Shown here: in pieces, positions 1-8,862 of the stretch
Layout: each line of letters begins with the position of its first letter
Position numbering within the stretch: the stretch's first letter is position 1
From: Lachnospiraceae bacterium
GTDB taxonomy: Bacteria > Bacillota > Clostridia > Lachnospirales > Lachnospiraceae
Reading direction: 5' to 3'
NCBI GenBank assembly: GCA_021770755.1
Contig: JAETQI010000010.1
Span: 40,170-104,169, forward strand
Length of the DNA: 64,000 nucleotides
Notes under the pieces: generated by a model
What the model was told of the DNA's origin: nothing
The model's database searches: none
What the model saw: only the letters and a program-made list of their open reading frames with translations
Translations under genes and position numbers: made by a program

Positions 1-567
1 CTCAAAGCTGCCGTTCTGGTAATCTGCCATTTTATCCAGTATTTCCTGCGCGATGTCGTCCGGCGACGCATTCGTACTCTCGATGACGAGATTGTAATTG
101 CACATATCATAGTAATCGATATCGTAAACCTCTTTGTACCGCACTGTCTCTAATTTCTGTCTGTTGACCAGCGCCTTTCTGCAGGTGTCCTGAGACTCAT
201 AGGACTCTGAGTCTGCGCGGAGACTGTCGCTGAACACACGGCGGCTTGCCTCATCAATATCCGTGATGATAAATACCTTGAAGCTCTTGGGTGCAAAGTG
301 CCATGCAAGGCGCGAGTCAAACACGACGTTGTCCCGTTCCCTCCCGATCCTTGCCGTCGTATCATCGATCATCTTGTCCACGGAATGATCCCCGCGTTCT
401 GCCGCCTCATTGACCTGCCTGTTAAACGCCTCGACCGAAAGCCCTTTTTCCATGGCAAGCTGCCGGAACACGTTCCCTGTGGAAGAATATTCATACCCTC
501 GCTCTTTCAATATCTTCGCCACACTGGATTTGCCGCTTCCAAGATTTCCTGTGATCGTAATGTTCAT
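1..567 (-). CDS. Cytidylate-kinase-like P-loop NTPase (3' end outside window)
   Basis: Reading the minus strand from the ATG at 565-567 gives an open frame that runs off the left edge, about 189 codons visible. The N-terminus carries a P-loop, GNLGSGKS, at residues 7-14, directly after a beta-strand-like MNITIT start. The rest fits a small nucleoside/nucleotide kinase: a Lys/Asp/Arg-rich middle and a DSRLAWHF segment resembling the substrate region of AAA_18/cytidylate kinase-like proteins. The substrate cannot be read from the sequence. It lies just upstream of the discoidin-like gene in genomic order, but since that gene is also on the minus strand it precedes this one in transcription, 37 bp away, so the two may be cotranscribed. 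Confidence 0.75.
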   Translation of the reverse strand, partial: MNITITGNLGSGKSSVAKILKERGYEYSSTGNVFRQLAMEKGLSVEAFNRQVNEAAERGDHSVDKMIDDTTARIGRERDNVVFDSRLAWHFAPKSFKVFIITDIDEASRRVFSDSLRADSESYESQDTCRKALVNRQKLETVRYKEVYDIDYYDMCNYNLVIESTNASPDDIAQEILDKMADYQNGSFE

Positions 568-604
568 CTGATGTTCCTCTCCTTTTCCACATTCTTCCGC
601 AGTT

Positions 605-1390
605 CTACTCTGCCACGCTTCCATAGACTTCGATCTGTGTCAGTGCCGGAAACGGCGACTCCGTCTCCGCCTTGATCAGATCTTTCACCTCCACCCATGT
701 GACAGTCCGCTTCTCAAAAGAAATCGTCTGGCCGGTCGCAAGCTTTTCCATTCTTCCCGTCACAGTGCTTCCATCAGAAAATGCGAATGTCATTTCCTTC
801 CACCAGTTATCATGCGGAAAATCCGCCCGCAGATACACGACGATCTTATCCGTCTCGATCGCATGTCCGAAATCGACCCGCAGACATGCCGCCGGATCCC
901 GGTTGATCCCCCATGAAGCGTAGGGCCATTCGCCGTGCGCGCTGTTTGCCTTCACGCCGTCGATCGCATTCCTTGCTGCAAAAACCGCCTCATTTCTCGT
1001 CTCCACATTCGCGGAAGCATGCGGATAAGAATTTACATTCTCATGACTGTCGTATACGTTCAGCGCCTGATTCCGGTACGCGCCGATCTCCTCCCTGGAT
1101 GCAAATCTCGCATAAATATAATGGCAACTGCCCGCAAAAGCCTTTGGAGAATAACCGCGCCTCGCCTCCCCAAAGGGAACCTTCACCACGACGATCCCCT
1201 TCACAAAGACCAGCGCCGCCCCCATGGCATCATCCGCCTGAAATACAAAATACCTTGGCTCCCCACAGTACTCGAGCACCACCATGTCGCCTTCCTCATA
1301 CTCGGACGTCGCTACCAGATATACTTCCTCCTCGCCCCGCCCGACAAATTTTGTCTCTCCGTTCGCCTTTAACACTTTGATTGAAAACAT
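605..1390 (-). CDS. Protein with C-terminal discoidin (F5/8 type C)-like domain
   Basis: 261 residues, ATG at 1388-1390 preceded by a purine-rich GGCGGAAG sequence. There is no signal peptide or membrane segment, so it should be cytoplasmic. The first half is a beta-rich region of unknown function. The second half, about residues 120-258, has the shape of a galactose-binding-like jelly roll: an ARNAIDG start, a WPYASWGI tract, a LRVDFG strand and a closing IEVYGS strand. Proteins of this kind are common and largely uncharacterised in Lachnospiraceae. A carbohydrate ligand is plausible but not shown. Minus-strand neighbours on both sides suggest a small operon with the P-loop kinase. Confidence 0.6.
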   Translation of the reverse strand: MFSIKVLKANGETKFVGRGEEEVYLVATSEYEEGDMVVLEYCGEPRYFVFQADDAMGAALVFVKGIVVVKVPFGEARRGYSPKAFAGSCHYIYARFASREEIGAYRNQALNVYDSHENVNSYPHASANVETRNEAVFAARNAIDGVKANSAHGEWPYASWGINRDPAACLRVDFGHAIETDKIVVYLRADFPHDNWWKEMTFAFSDGSTVTGRMEKLATGQTISFEKRTVTWVEVKDLIKAETESPFPALTQIEVYGSVAE

Positions 1391-1433
1391 TTCGCTTCCG
1401 CCTTTCTATATAATATATGATCATAAAATGATT

Positions 1434-2546
1434 TTAAGGATTGCACCGCTTGCACGGCTCATACCCCTGTGCAATGATACTTTCCCTGCTATCCGACGAA
1501 TCCTTCCGGTTTGTTGTCGGCAGACCGCTGCAGGATGGTTTGTGGAATTTCATGGTCTTTGTGTTCAGCACATAGGTGACCGCGTCCGGATCATTCCCCG
1601 TTTCCTGCTTCTGAACCGGCGCTGTCCAGACAGAACTGTTTCCATCCGGCTCTCCGGCCTTCCATGTCTCCGATGCCGGAACATTAAATGTGATCTTCTT
1701 CCCGTCTGACGCGGCTATGATCGTTCCGTCCTCGTCTGTCCTGTATACTTTGACACCATTCATGCGAAATGTGTTGAGTGTCTCGGCATGCGGATGACCG
1801 TAGGAATTGTCCTCCCCACAACTGATCACCGCGCAGGAAGGATTTACGGACTCAAAAAACTGCTGCGACGTGGAAGTCCTGCTTCCATGATGTCCCGCTT
1901 TGTAGACATCTGCGGAGAGGTCCACATCCGCCGCCAACATGTCCTGTTCTGCCTCCTCCCCCGCATCCCCCGTAAAAAGGAACCTGTTCTCGCCGTTCTG
2001 GATCATCAGGGCGATCGAGGCGTCATTTGGATTGTCATATGTACCGTTGGGCGCCAGTATGGTTATCTTTGCAGTTCCCAGGGCGTACTGTGCCCCGACC
2101 CTGGGCGTCGTGTATTTCAGCCGCTTATTGTCGAGCGCCTGGATCAGCTTCTGATAAGTCTTGTTATCCTTTTCATAATTGGACATAAAGACTTTATCGA
2201 TCTCAAACTTTGTGATTATGACTGGCGCACCGCCGATATGGTCCGAATCAGGGTGCGTCAGGATCAGGTAATCAAGCTTTTTCACTTTCTGCTTCTGCAG
2301 ATAATTCTGGATCGCCGTTCCCTTCGAATAATCCCCCGCATCGATCAGCATGGCATGCCCGTCGCACAGGATCAGGGTGGAATCCCCCTGCCCCACGTCG
2401 ATGAAATGGACTTCCATATTTCCGGCTTTCGTGTTTTCCGCTTTCGAACCCGATGCGAGGGTCATCTGGGAATTTACCAGAATCCCTCCAGTCAGGATCA
2501 CTGCCACCAGAAATATGTACCATAAATGCCTATGTATTTTCTTCAT
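1434..2546 (-). CDS. Secreted ComEC/Rec2-like metallo-beta-lactamase-fold hydrolase
   Basis: 370 residues. An N-terminal hydrophobic segment (about residues 8-30) acts as signal peptide or anchor, so the protein works outside the membrane. The MBL core follows: HFIDVGQGDS near residue 47, the metal motif THPDSDHIGG near residue 97, FTGDAG near 190 and HHGSRTS near 217. These are the hallmarks of the stand-alone hydrolase domain related to ComEC. The last 45 residues hold a Cys/His pattern (HKPSCSGL and CKRCNP) resembling the Ada-type zinc module, a domain often found after nuclease-like domains. The likely role is an extracellular nuclease or phosphodiesterase, by inference. A promoter sits at 2611-2638. 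Confidence 0.8.
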   Translation of the reverse strand: MKKIHRHLWYIFLVAVILTGGILVNSQMTLASGSKAENTKAGNMEVHFIDVGQGDSTLILCDGHAMLIDAGDYSKGTAIQNYLQKQKVKKLDYLILTHPDSDHIGGAPVIITKFEIDKVFMSNYEKDNKTYQKLIQALDNKRLKYTTPRVGAQYALGTAKITILAPNGTYDNPNDASIALMIQNGENRFLFTGDAGEEAEQDMLAADVDLSADVYKAGHHGSRTSTSQQFFESVNPSCAVISCGEDNSYGHPHAETLNTFRMNGVKVYRTDEDGTIIAASDGKKITFNVPASETWKAGEPDGNSSVWTAPVQKQETGNDPDAVTYVLNTKTMKFHKPSCSGLPTTNRKDSSDSRESIIAQGYEPCKRCNP

Positions 2547-2610
2547 ACCCGGCTGTGCCTCCTTCCATGTCCTGTTTCCTGTTCTCTATCTTATTTCTGT
2601 CCTGATTTTA

Positions 2611-2638
2611 ATTATATCAGATTGCCCGTTATTTTCAA
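2611..2638 (-). promoter_or_regulatory. Promoter for the MBL hydrolase gene
   Basis: On the minus strand TTGAAA (2633-2638) is followed after 16 bp by a consensus TATAAT (2611-2616), about 65 bp before the start codon at 2546. It diverges from the ssrA promoter at 2657-2685. Confidence 0.65.
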
Positions 2639-2656
2639 GCAATTCAAAATTTTTAC

Positions 2657-2685
2657 TTGACTATTTTTACATTCTCTGTTATGAT
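2657..2685 (+). promoter_or_regulatory. ssrA (tmRNA) promoter
   Basis: TTGACT (2657-2662), 17 bp, TATGAT (2680-2685). The predicted start lies about 15 bases before the mature 5' end of tmRNA at 2707. The near-consensus boxes fit a highly expressed stable RNA. Confidence 0.75.
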
Positions 2686-2706
2686 TAATTAACCTTGATT
2701 GATCAA

Positions 2707-3051
2707 GGGGTAGTAAAGGTTTCGACAGGGAATCTGAAGATGGAGAAGCAGGTCGCAGGCATGCGTCAAATCCAAAATTAAAATTAAACGCTGAAGACAA
2801 TTTAGCATACGCAGCCTAATGGCTGCTGTCTGACCCAGTGCACCTACACATTGGGAGCCAGGCATCGATCATGTAGGAAACGACACATATCAAGCTTTGC
2901 GTATGTGGGCGTATCATGAAGCTACTGACTGTATAGGGGCGTTGGTTCGCCTGTACAGAAGGGAAATGAGCACCGCTCGAAACAATCAACTAAGCCTGTA
3001 GAAGTACATGGGATGGTTTTTTGGACACGGGTTCGACTCCCGTCTACTCCA
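2707..3051 (+). ncRNA. ssrA: tmRNA (transfer-messenger RNA)
   Basis: The 5' GGGGTAG pairs with the 3' CTACTCC to form the acceptor stem (2707-2713 with 3044-3050, discriminator A 3051). The T-arm GGGTTCGACTCCC follows the usual tRNA-like pattern, and the 5' side has the family signature AAAGGTTTCGACAGGG. CCA is not encoded. The tag reading frame ends at the TAA at 2817-2819 and reads ...NAEDNLAYAA; the exact resume codon cannot be fixed by eye. tmRNA with SmpB rescues stalled ribosomes and tags the product for proteolysis; the Ala-Ala ending is the degradation signal. Length, about 345 nt, is normal. Confidence 0.96.
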
Positions 3052-3105
3052 TTCATGGGAGCCCTTATGATTTATTAACAGAGGGTTTTCAGGAATTTCA
3101 ACTAT

Positions 3106-3179
3106 GGAAGCATAGCTCAGCTGGGATGAGCGCTCGCCTGACTAGCGGGAGGCCAAGGGTTCGAGCCCCTTTGCTTCCA
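3106..3179 (+). tRNA. tRNA-Val (anticodon GAC)
   Basis: Cloverleaf folded by hand: acceptor GGAAGCA with TGCTTCC, D-stem GCTC/GAGC, anticodon stem CTCGC/GCGGG with loop CTGACTA (anticodon GAC), five-base variable loop, T-stem AAGGG/CCCTT with TTCGAGC loop, and discriminator A at 3179. CCA is not encoded. A T-run directly after the acceptor could end transcription. It lies 54 bp after tmRNA and may share its transcript. Confidence 0.93.
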
Positions 3180-3275
3180 TTTTTTTTGCATTTCTTTGTA
3201 TCTTTCCTCCGGAATATTTGTACCGCGCACATAGTTATCCCTCCAACGGAACACACTATTCATGAGGTAATCTTC

Positions 3276-3788
3276 ATGAAACATTTAAAACGCTGTATGA
3301 TCATCGGAATCATCTTTGTCCTGTCTGCCGGAACGCTCTCCCATTTTTTGTTTGAGTGGTCCGACTGTAATTTTGTCGTTGGTCTTTTTACACCAGTCAA
3401 TGAGTCTGTGTGGGAACATATGAAGCTGTTGTTTTTTCCAATGCTGGCCTACACACCGATCCCGGTCTGCAGGTTCCGGCGCCAATACCCGTGTATCCTA
3501 TCCGCAATGTGTTTCGGGCTCCTGTCAGGCGCGCTTCTGATACCGCTTTTGTACTATGCTTATACAGGTATCATTGGCAAAAATATCTTTGTCCTGGATA
3601 TCGGTATATTCCTGCTGAGCATTGTCACTGCCTTTTGGCTTGCCTGCAGACTCACTTTGTCCCGCAGGCTGAAATCTTATACGGTGCTGCTGTGCATTTT
3701 AACTGGTCTGCTTGTTGTATGCTTTATTGCATTTACTTACCGCGCCCCAGAGCTTACCCTTTTTATCGATCCTTTAAAGAAGGGATAA
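3276..3788 (+). CDS. Six-TM-type small integral membrane protein (DUF6512-like)
   Basis: 170 residues. I chose the ATG at 3276 because GAGG lies 8 bases upstream; an open frame continues further 5' through the tRNA and is not coding. The protein is mostly hydrophobic, with about five membrane helices beginning at residue 7. A conserved-looking first loop reads LSHFLFEWS...FTPVNESVWEHMKLLF, a signature I associate with the DUF6512 family of Firmicutes membrane proteins. No catalytic motif is seen and the function is unknown. The thioesterase gene follows 68 bp later on the same strand. Confidence 0.7.
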   Translation: MKHLKRCMIIGIIFVLSAGTLSHFLFEWSDCNFVVGLFTPVNESVWEHMKLLFFPMLAYTPIPVCRFRRQYPCILSAMCFGLLSGALLIPLLYYAYTGIIGKNIFVLDIGIFLLSIVTAFWLACRLTLSRRLKSYTVLLCILTGLLVVCFIAFTYRAPELTLFIDPLKKG

Positions 3789-3856
3789 GGCAAAAGAAGG
3801 TTGAAAAATATCGAAAATGGGTTAAAATATACTTTAGGAAAAGAGGGATCAGTAAT

Positions 3857-4270
3857 ATGAAAAACTATGATGAGATCAGAAATCACTTTTATGGGACACT
3901 GGGATTTATACAACTGCTGAATATGAAGATCACAGAACTCTCGGAAGGGTACTGCAAAGGCGAGATGCCCCTGCGGCCTGAGATCCTCAATCCGCTTGGC
4001 ACCGTGCACGGCGGATGTACTTTTGCACTTGCCGATACGATCGGCGGCAGCGCCGCGCTCACACACGGCGACAGTATCGTGACAGTCGACAGCAACATCC
4101 ATTACCTTGCGCCGGCGTGCGACACGGAAAAACTGATCGCGGAGGCAAAGGAGATCAAGTACGGCTCCACCATCGCAGTCTATGAGGTAAATGTCTACAA
4201 GGCGGACGGAACCATGGTCGCCACCTCCACCCAGTCCTATTTTATCATATCGAAACCGGGCAGGGAATGA
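3857..4270 (+). CDS. PaaI-family hotdog-fold thioesterase
   Basis: 137 residues. The ATG at 3857 begins the conserved part; a longer open frame upstream overlaps the preceding gene and is a shadow. Motifs of the PaaI/YdiI class are clear: NPLGTVHGGCTFALADTIGG (about residues 46-65) contains the HGG turn and the catalytic acidic residue on the long helix, and SNIHYLAPA is the central strand. The family hydrolyses acyl-CoA, including phenylacetyl-CoA derivatives. It converges on phenylacetate-CoA ligase with 15 bp between stop codons, which suggests that its substrate may be the product of that ligase. Confidence 0.85.
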   Translation: MKNYDEIRNHFYGTLGFIQLLNMKITELSEGYCKGEMPLRPEILNPLGTVHGGCTFALADTIGGSAALTHGDSIVTVDSNIHYLAPACDTEKLIAEAKEIKYGSTIAVYEVNVYKADGTMVATSTQSYFIISKPGRE

Positions 4271-4285
4271 CCCCTGCCCGCGGCA

Positions 4286-5590
4286 TTATTTATAAAGATC
4301 GCGTTTGTCGATGACGCGGACTGCCTTTCCTTCGCTCCTGGTGATCGTCTTGGGCTCAACCACCTTCACATCCACCTTGATGCCGAGCATGGACTTCAAT
4401 CCTGCCACGATCACCCGCTCGCGTTCCGCCGTGTTGAATCCGGCGTCTGCCGCCATCTCCGGCGTCTTCTCCACCTGTACTTCGATCGTGTCATTGTTTC
4501 CGATGCGGTCAACCACGATCTGGTAATTCGCCTCGTAGCCCTTGTTCAGCAGAACGGTCTCGATCTGCGACGGCCACACATTGACGCCCTTTACAACCAT
4601 CATATCGTCGCTTCTTCCCATCGGCTTGTGCATGCGGATATGCGTGCGCCCGCAGGAGCATTTCTTCCGCGTCAGGTAGCACAGATCCCGTGTGCGGTAT
4701 CTTAGGAGCGGGAACGCTTTCTTGGTGATGCAGGTAAACACAAGTTCTCCAATCTCTCCCTCCGGAAGCACTTCACCCGTATCCGGATTGATGATCTCCG
4801 GGATAAAATGGTCTTCCTGGATGTGCATGCCCTGCTGCTCCTCGCACTCAAATGAAACGCCCGGCCCGGAGATCTCCGTAAGCCCGTAGATATCATACGC
4901 CTTGATGCCAAGTGATTTCTCGATATTTCTGCGCATCTCCTCCGTCCATGGCTCCGCTCCAAAGATCCCGGCTTTTAGCCTGAGCTGATCCTTAAGTCCC
5001 CGCTCATTGATCGTCTCCCCGAGGTTTGCCGCGTAGGACGGCGTACAGCAGAGGATCGTGGAACCCAGATCCGTCATAAATTGGAGCTGGCGCTCTGTAT
5101 TTCCAGAAGACATCGGCAGCGTCAGGCAGCCTACCTTGTGCGAGCCGCCGTTCAGTCCCGGCCCTCCTGTAAAGAGTCCGTAGCCGTAGCACACATGGCA
5201 CACGTCGTCCTTTGTGCCGCCTGCCGCGACGATCGCCCGCGCACAGCACTCCTCCCACACGTCGATATCCTCCTGCGTATAGAATGCCACCACGCGGCGT
5301 CCTGTCGTGCCGCTCGTGGACTGGATCCGCACGCAGTCTGACAGCGGCACGCCCAACAGACCATACGGATACTGGTCACGCAGATCGTCCTTCGTGATAA
5401 ACGGAAGCTTATGTAGATCCTCTATTCCCTTCACATCATCGGGTTTCACGCCCAACTCGTCCATTTTATCATGATAAAATTTTACATTGTCATATACGAA
5501 TCGTACCTGTTCTGCCAGCCGTCTGCTCTGCAGGGCCTGGATCTGCTCCACCGGCATCGTTTCAATTTCTGGTTGATAATAGTTTGCCAT
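4286..5590 (-). CDS. paaK: Phenylacetate-CoA ligase
   Basis: 434 residues, the normal length for PaaK. This ANL-superfamily adenylating enzyme converts phenylacetate (or indole-3-acetate), ATP and CoA into the aryl-acetyl-CoA. Visible motifs are the AMP-binding loop STSGTTGRR (about residue 92), YDIYGLTEISGPG (about 234), RYRTRDL (about 305) and the mobile C-terminal domain starting at GRSDDMMVVKGVNVWPSQIE. There are no neighbouring ring-hydroxylation genes, as expected in an anaerobe. There it may serve 2-oxoacid ferredoxin-oxidoreductase pathways of aromatic amino acids. Transcribed divergently from the GH43 gene. Confidence 0.93.
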   Translation of the reverse strand: MANYYQPEIETMPVEQIQALQSRRLAEQVRFVYDNVKFYHDKMDELGVKPDDVKGIEDLHKLPFITKDDLRDQYPYGLLGVPLSDCVRIQSTSGTTGRRVVAFYTQEDIDVWEECCARAIVAAGGTKDDVCHVCYGYGLFTGGPGLNGGSHKVGCLTLPMSSGNTERQLQFMTDLGSTILCCTPSYAANLGETINERGLKDQLRLKAGIFGAEPWTEEMRRNIEKSLGIKAYDIYGLTEISGPGVSFECEEQQGMHIQEDHFIPEIINPDTGEVLPEGEIGELVFTCITKKAFPLLRYRTRDLCYLTRKKCSCGRTHIRMHKPMGRSDDMMVVKGVNVWPSQIETVLLNKGYEANYQIVVDRIGNNDTIEVQVEKTPEMAADAGFNTAERERVIVAGLKSMLGIKVDVKVVEPKTITRSEGKAVRVIDKRDLYK

Positions 5591-5644
5591 TCATAATTCT
5601 CCTTCACTTTCATTATTTAAAGTAGTACACTCTTAAAGTCTACC

Positions 5645-5662
5645 ACATTTTCTCTAAAATGT
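5645..5662. promoter_or_regulatory. Inverted repeat between paaK and the GH43 gene
   Basis: ACATTTT and AAAATGT form perfect 7-base arms around a 4-base centre, about 55 bp upstream of paaK and 97 bp upstream of the glycosidase. The position suits an operator, but no regulator is encoded nearby. Confidence 0.3.
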
Positions 5663-5758
5663 TAACATATTTTTTGTAATTATGAGGGTATCTTTTTTGT
5701 ACATTTCACTCTATACTGATGATGTATCGATTATCAAGCACAAAGGAGTGATCATTTC

Positions 5759-7309
5759 ATGAAATACACAAATCCCATAATTTCAGGCTTCCACCCTGAT
5801 CCGAGTATCTGCCGGGTTGGCGGCGACTTCTATCTGGTGACGAGCAGCTTCGAATATTTTCCGGGACTCCCGCTGTTTCACAGCACGGATCTCGTTCACT
5901 GGGAGCAGATCGGCCATATCCTCAGCCGGAACAGTCAGTTCACCCTGACAAAAGAGTCTCCAAACTGTCTGGGCATCTATGCCCCGACGATCCGCTATCA
6001 CGAGGGTGTCTACTACTGCATCGTCACAAACGTGGGCGGTCCTGCGGGCGGCAATTTCTTTGTCTACACGACGGATCCCTACGGTGACTGGTCCGATCCG
6101 GTCATGCTCCCCTTTGGAGGGATCGATCCCTCCCTGTTCTTTGACGACGACGGAAAAGTCTACTACAGCGGTACGGACACAGGAGTCTTTATCGCGGAGC
6201 TGACGCTGACAAAGACCACCGGCGAAAACGGCATACAGATCCGCTGCGATCACGTCGGCCCACAGATATATGCATGGAACGGTTCCGGCGGCAACAACCC
6301 CGAGAGTCCGCATCTCTACAAGATCAACGGAATGTACTATCTCATGCTCGCGGAGGGCGGCACCGAATACTGCCACATGGTCACGATCGCAAGGAGCCAG
6401 TCTGTCTGCGGTCCATATGAAGCGTGTCCCTTCAATCCGATCCTCACCAACCGCAGCACCGATCTTCTGATCAAGGCAGTAGGCCATGCCGATCTGGTCG
6501 AGGATCAGAACGGAAACTGGTGGGCGGTATGCCTCGGAATCCGTCCGCTGGGCTATCCGTTCCGGCACAACCTGGGGCGCGAGACCCTGCTTGTGCCCGT
6601 CACATGGGAACAGGGCTGGCCTGTCATGGGCATGAACGGCGACGGTCGTGTCGACGCCGAGATCGAGACTTCGCTGCTGCCCTGCACTCCCTTTGAGAGT
6701 GACCGCTATATCCCTGGCAGCAATATGGTTGACAACTTTGATACCGGATCCATGCACCCGTCGTGGAACACGATCTACAACCCGGATCACGCTTTATATG
6801 AGTTTACGGAAAACGGGCTGATCCTGCACGGAAACGGGCATGATCTGTCCTGCCGCGACGTTAAGTCCCTCCTATGCCGTCGCCAGGAGCATTTTGACTT
6901 TACGGCACGGCTGACTCTTACCGTGGCAAATATCTCCGGCAGCGGCGAAGCCGGACTCTCGATCTACATGAATAACCGGCATCATTACGAGATCGCCCTG
7001 ACTGTGACCGACCAAAAGCGCTGTCTGATCGTCCGGCGCCAGATCGGAAGCCTGCGTGCCGTGGAAAACGTCATTGAGTACGACAGCGACACCGTTGTCC
7101 TGCAGTTGACCGGTTCCCGGGAAACATACACTTTTGCTTACTGCGGTGACGGACAGGACACGCCCGTGACGATCGGTTCCGGCGAGGCGCAGTATCTCAC
7201 CACAGAGGTTGGCGGTTGTTTCACAGGCAATTATATCGCCGTATACGCCACAAACACAGATGCCGTTTGCAGGCAGTTCAGCTATGAACAGGGACACCCG
7301 TGCGCATAA
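5759..7309 (+). CDS. Glycoside hydrolase family 43 beta-xylosidase / arabinofuranosidase
   Basis: 516 residues; ATG at 5759 after AAGGAG. The N-terminal five-bladed propeller (about residues 1-300) carries the GH43 triad in context: the base Asp14 in SGFHPDPS, the pKa-modulating Asp in GGIDPSLFFDDDG (about residue 122) and the acid Glu in NNPESPHLY (about 180). The C-terminal part (about 320-510) is a beta-sandwich like that of XynB-type enzymes. There is no signal peptide, so it probably splits imported xylo- or arabino-oligosaccharides in the cytoplasm. No sugar transporter is adjacent, so it appears as a single-gene unit ending in the hairpin at 7315-7339. Confidence 0.9.
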   Translation: MKYTNPIISGFHPDPSICRVGGDFYLVTSSFEYFPGLPLFHSTDLVHWEQIGHILSRNSQFTLTKESPNCLGIYAPTIRYHEGVYYCIVTNVGGPAGGNFFVYTTDPYGDWSDPVMLPFGGIDPSLFFDDDGKVYYSGTDTGVFIAELTLTKTTGENGIQIRCDHVGPQIYAWNGSGGNNPESPHLYKINGMYYLMLAEGGTEYCHMVTIARSQSVCGPYEACPFNPILTNRSTDLLIKAVGHADLVEDQNGNWWAVCLGIRPLGYPFRHNLGRETLLVPVTWEQGWPVMGMNGDGRVDAEIETSLLPCTPFESDRYIPGSNMVDNFDTGSMHPSWNTIYNPDHALYEFTENGLILHGNGHDLSCRDVKSLLCRRQEHFDFTARLTLTVANISGSGEAGLSIYMNNRHHYEIALTVTDQKRCLIVRRQIGSLRAVENVIEYDSDTVVLQLTGSRETYTFAYCGDGQDTPVTIGSGEAQYLTTEVGGCFTGNYIAVYATNTDAVCRQFSYEQGHPCA

Positions 7310-7314
7310 CGTAA

Positions 7315-7339
7315 AAAAGAGCACCCAGAGTGCTCTTTT
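7315..7339. terminator. Bidirectional intrinsic terminator
   Basis: AAAAGAGCAC and GTGCTCTTTT form a 10-bp stem around CCAGA, flanked by A and T runs on the two sides. It lies between the convergent GH43 and PilZ genes and can serve both. Confidence 0.85.
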
Positions 7340-7355
7340 ATTACTTTATATCGTA

Positions 7356-7703
7356 TTATTGCTCAATATAGCTTTCCGCGTCGCTGACTACATTGTATAC
7401 ATCGATCCTCTGCAGGTCGATCTCGGGCATTCCGATGAAAAGACCGCCGTACTCATACGTATCCACGTCCTTCTCGATACGGACGATCTCAATGAACGCA
7501 TGGATCACTTCCTTGGTCCAGATCGTCAGATACGCCTCGTACACTGCCCCTATATCCAGGATCTCATCACAGTAGAAACCGATCCCTGTCTTGGAGACAT
7601 TCTTGATATCCACTCCGATCTCCTGCTGATCGCCCGAATCAATCCTTTTTGCCAGAATCCTTGACTGCAGATCCGTCCTCTTGCTCCTTCTTCTCTCTTC
7701 CAT
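7356..7703 (-). CDS. PilZ-domain protein (c-di-GMP binding)
   Basis: 115 residues from the ATG at 7701-7703, chosen because AGGAG lies 10 bases upstream; another ATG three codons earlier has the Shine-Dalgarno only one base away. The PilZ signature is complete: the arginine-rich ERRRSKR start and the second motif DIKNVSKTGIGF, matching RxxxR and [D/N]xSxxG. A stand-alone PilZ domain reports c-di-GMP to a partner that is not evident here. The GGDEF protein at 41.9-45.2 kb is a possible source of the signal. Confidence 0.88.
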   Translation of the reverse strand: MEERRRSKRTDLQSRILAKRIDSGDQQEIGVDIKNVSKTGIGFYCDEILDIGAVYEAYLTIWTKEVIHAFIEIVRIEKDVDTYEYGGLFIGMPEIDLQRIDVYNVVSDAESYIEQ

Positions 7704-7819
7704 ATCAACCATACTCCTTTGCAATATAACCATTTAAGGAACTATTCAAGTAAACCCAGACATGCAACTTCTTACAATACAAAAATAGCAAATAACACTG
7801 TAAAAGTCAACAAAGAATA

Positions 7820-8854
7820 TCACTTGATAAAACATGCGTCCCCAAAAGAGAAGAATCTGTACCGCTCCTGCACCGCTGTACGATATGCATTCAGTACATT
7901 CTCGCGCCCTGCAAGCGCAGACACGAGCATGATGAGTGTGGACTCCGGCAGATGAAAATTCGTGATCAGATCGTCGGTCACTTTGAACTGATATCCCGGA
8001 TAGATAAAGATCTCCGTGTCGCCGCTCCCGGCAATTACTTTTCCGTCCGCGTCAGCGGCGCTCTCCACGGTGCGGCAGCTTGTCGTCCCCACACAGATCA
8101 CCCTGCCGCCCGCCTGCTTTGTACTGTTGATCAGATCCGCCGCCTCTTTCGTCACCTGATAGGATTCGGAATGCATATGGTGATTTAGGAGATTTTCCTC
8201 CTTGACAGGGCGAAAAGTCCCGAGACCGACATGCAGCGTGACATACGCAAGCTTCACCCCTTTATCCCGGATCGTTTCTAACAGTGCCTCTGTAAAGTGC
8301 AGTCCGGCTGTCGGCGCCGCAGCCGAGCCTTCATATCTTGCATACACTGTCTGATAACGGTTCTGATCCGCAAGCTTGTGCGTGATATATGGCGGCAGCG
8401 GCATCTCTCCAAGCCTGTCAAGAACCTCCTCGAAGATCCCCTCGTACTGAAACTGGATGAGCCTGTTCCCCTCGTCGACCACATCGATGACCTTTCCGGT
8501 GAGCAGTCCGCCGCCAAAGCTTATGACGGCGCCTTCCCTTGCCTTTTTCCCCGGTCTGACGAGCGTCTCCCACACATCATTCTCACGGCGTCTGAGCAGG
8601 AGCACCTCGACCGCCGCCCCTGTCTCCGCCTTTGTCCCCATCAGTCTCGCCGGAATGACTTTCGTATTGTTCAGTACCAGGCAGTCTCCCTCATGCAGAT
8701 AATCCACGATATCCGTAAATTTTTTGTGTTCGATCCCGCCTGTCTTCCTGTCGAGCACCAGCAGCCTCGAACCCGATCTGTCCTCGAGCGGATCCTGGGC
8801 GATCAGCTCGGGCGGCAGGTCAAAATAAAAATCCTTCTTCAACAATTCTTTCAT
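7820..8854 (-). CDS. queA: S-adenosylmethionine:tRNA ribosyltransferase-isomerase
   Basis: 344 residues, full length. QueA transfers and isomerises the ribosyl part of SAM onto 7-aminomethyl-7-deazaguanine at the wobble position of GUN-type tRNAs, giving epoxyqueuosine. Recognised by [24 protein letters not shown] at the N-terminus (shown here only as its key part, LPPELIAQ and DRSGSRLL), ARLMGTK, PLPPYI, and the GLHFTEALL / [10 protein letters not shown] block. It begins 8 bp after the pheT stop codon on the same strand, so it is probably cotranscribed with pheST and shares the T-box control. No other queuosine gene is in the window. Confidence 0.96.
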   Translation of the reverse strand: MKELLKKDFYFDLPPELIAQDPLEDRSGSRLLVLDRKTGGIEHKKFTDIVDYLHEGDCLVLNNTKVIPARLMGTKAETGAAVEVLLLRRRENDVWETLVRPGKKAREGAVISFGGGLLTGKVIDVVDEGNRLIQFQYEGIFEEVLDRLGEMPLPPYITHKLADQNRYQTVYARYEGSAAAPTAGLHFTEALLETIRDKGVKLAYVTLHVGLGTFRPVKEENLLNHHMHSESYQVTKEAADLINSTKQAGGRVICVGTTSCRTVESAADADGKVIAGSGDTEIFIYPGYQFKVTDDLITNFHLPESTLIMLVSALAGRENVLNAYRTAVQERYRFFSFGDACFIK

Positions 8855-8862
8855 ATTATATA

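Noticed and set aside
3021..3275. Coding extension upstream of the small membrane protein through the tRNA
   Set aside because: The frame is open only by chance across tmRNA and tRNA; the ATG at 3276 has a proper ribosome binding site and starts the hydrophobic N-terminus.
5652..5658. TTAGAGA match between paaK and the GH43 gene
   Set aside because: Single copy inside the ACATTTT/AAAATGT palindrome; neighbouring 11-bp offsets do not match, so it is not part of the two-component regulon.
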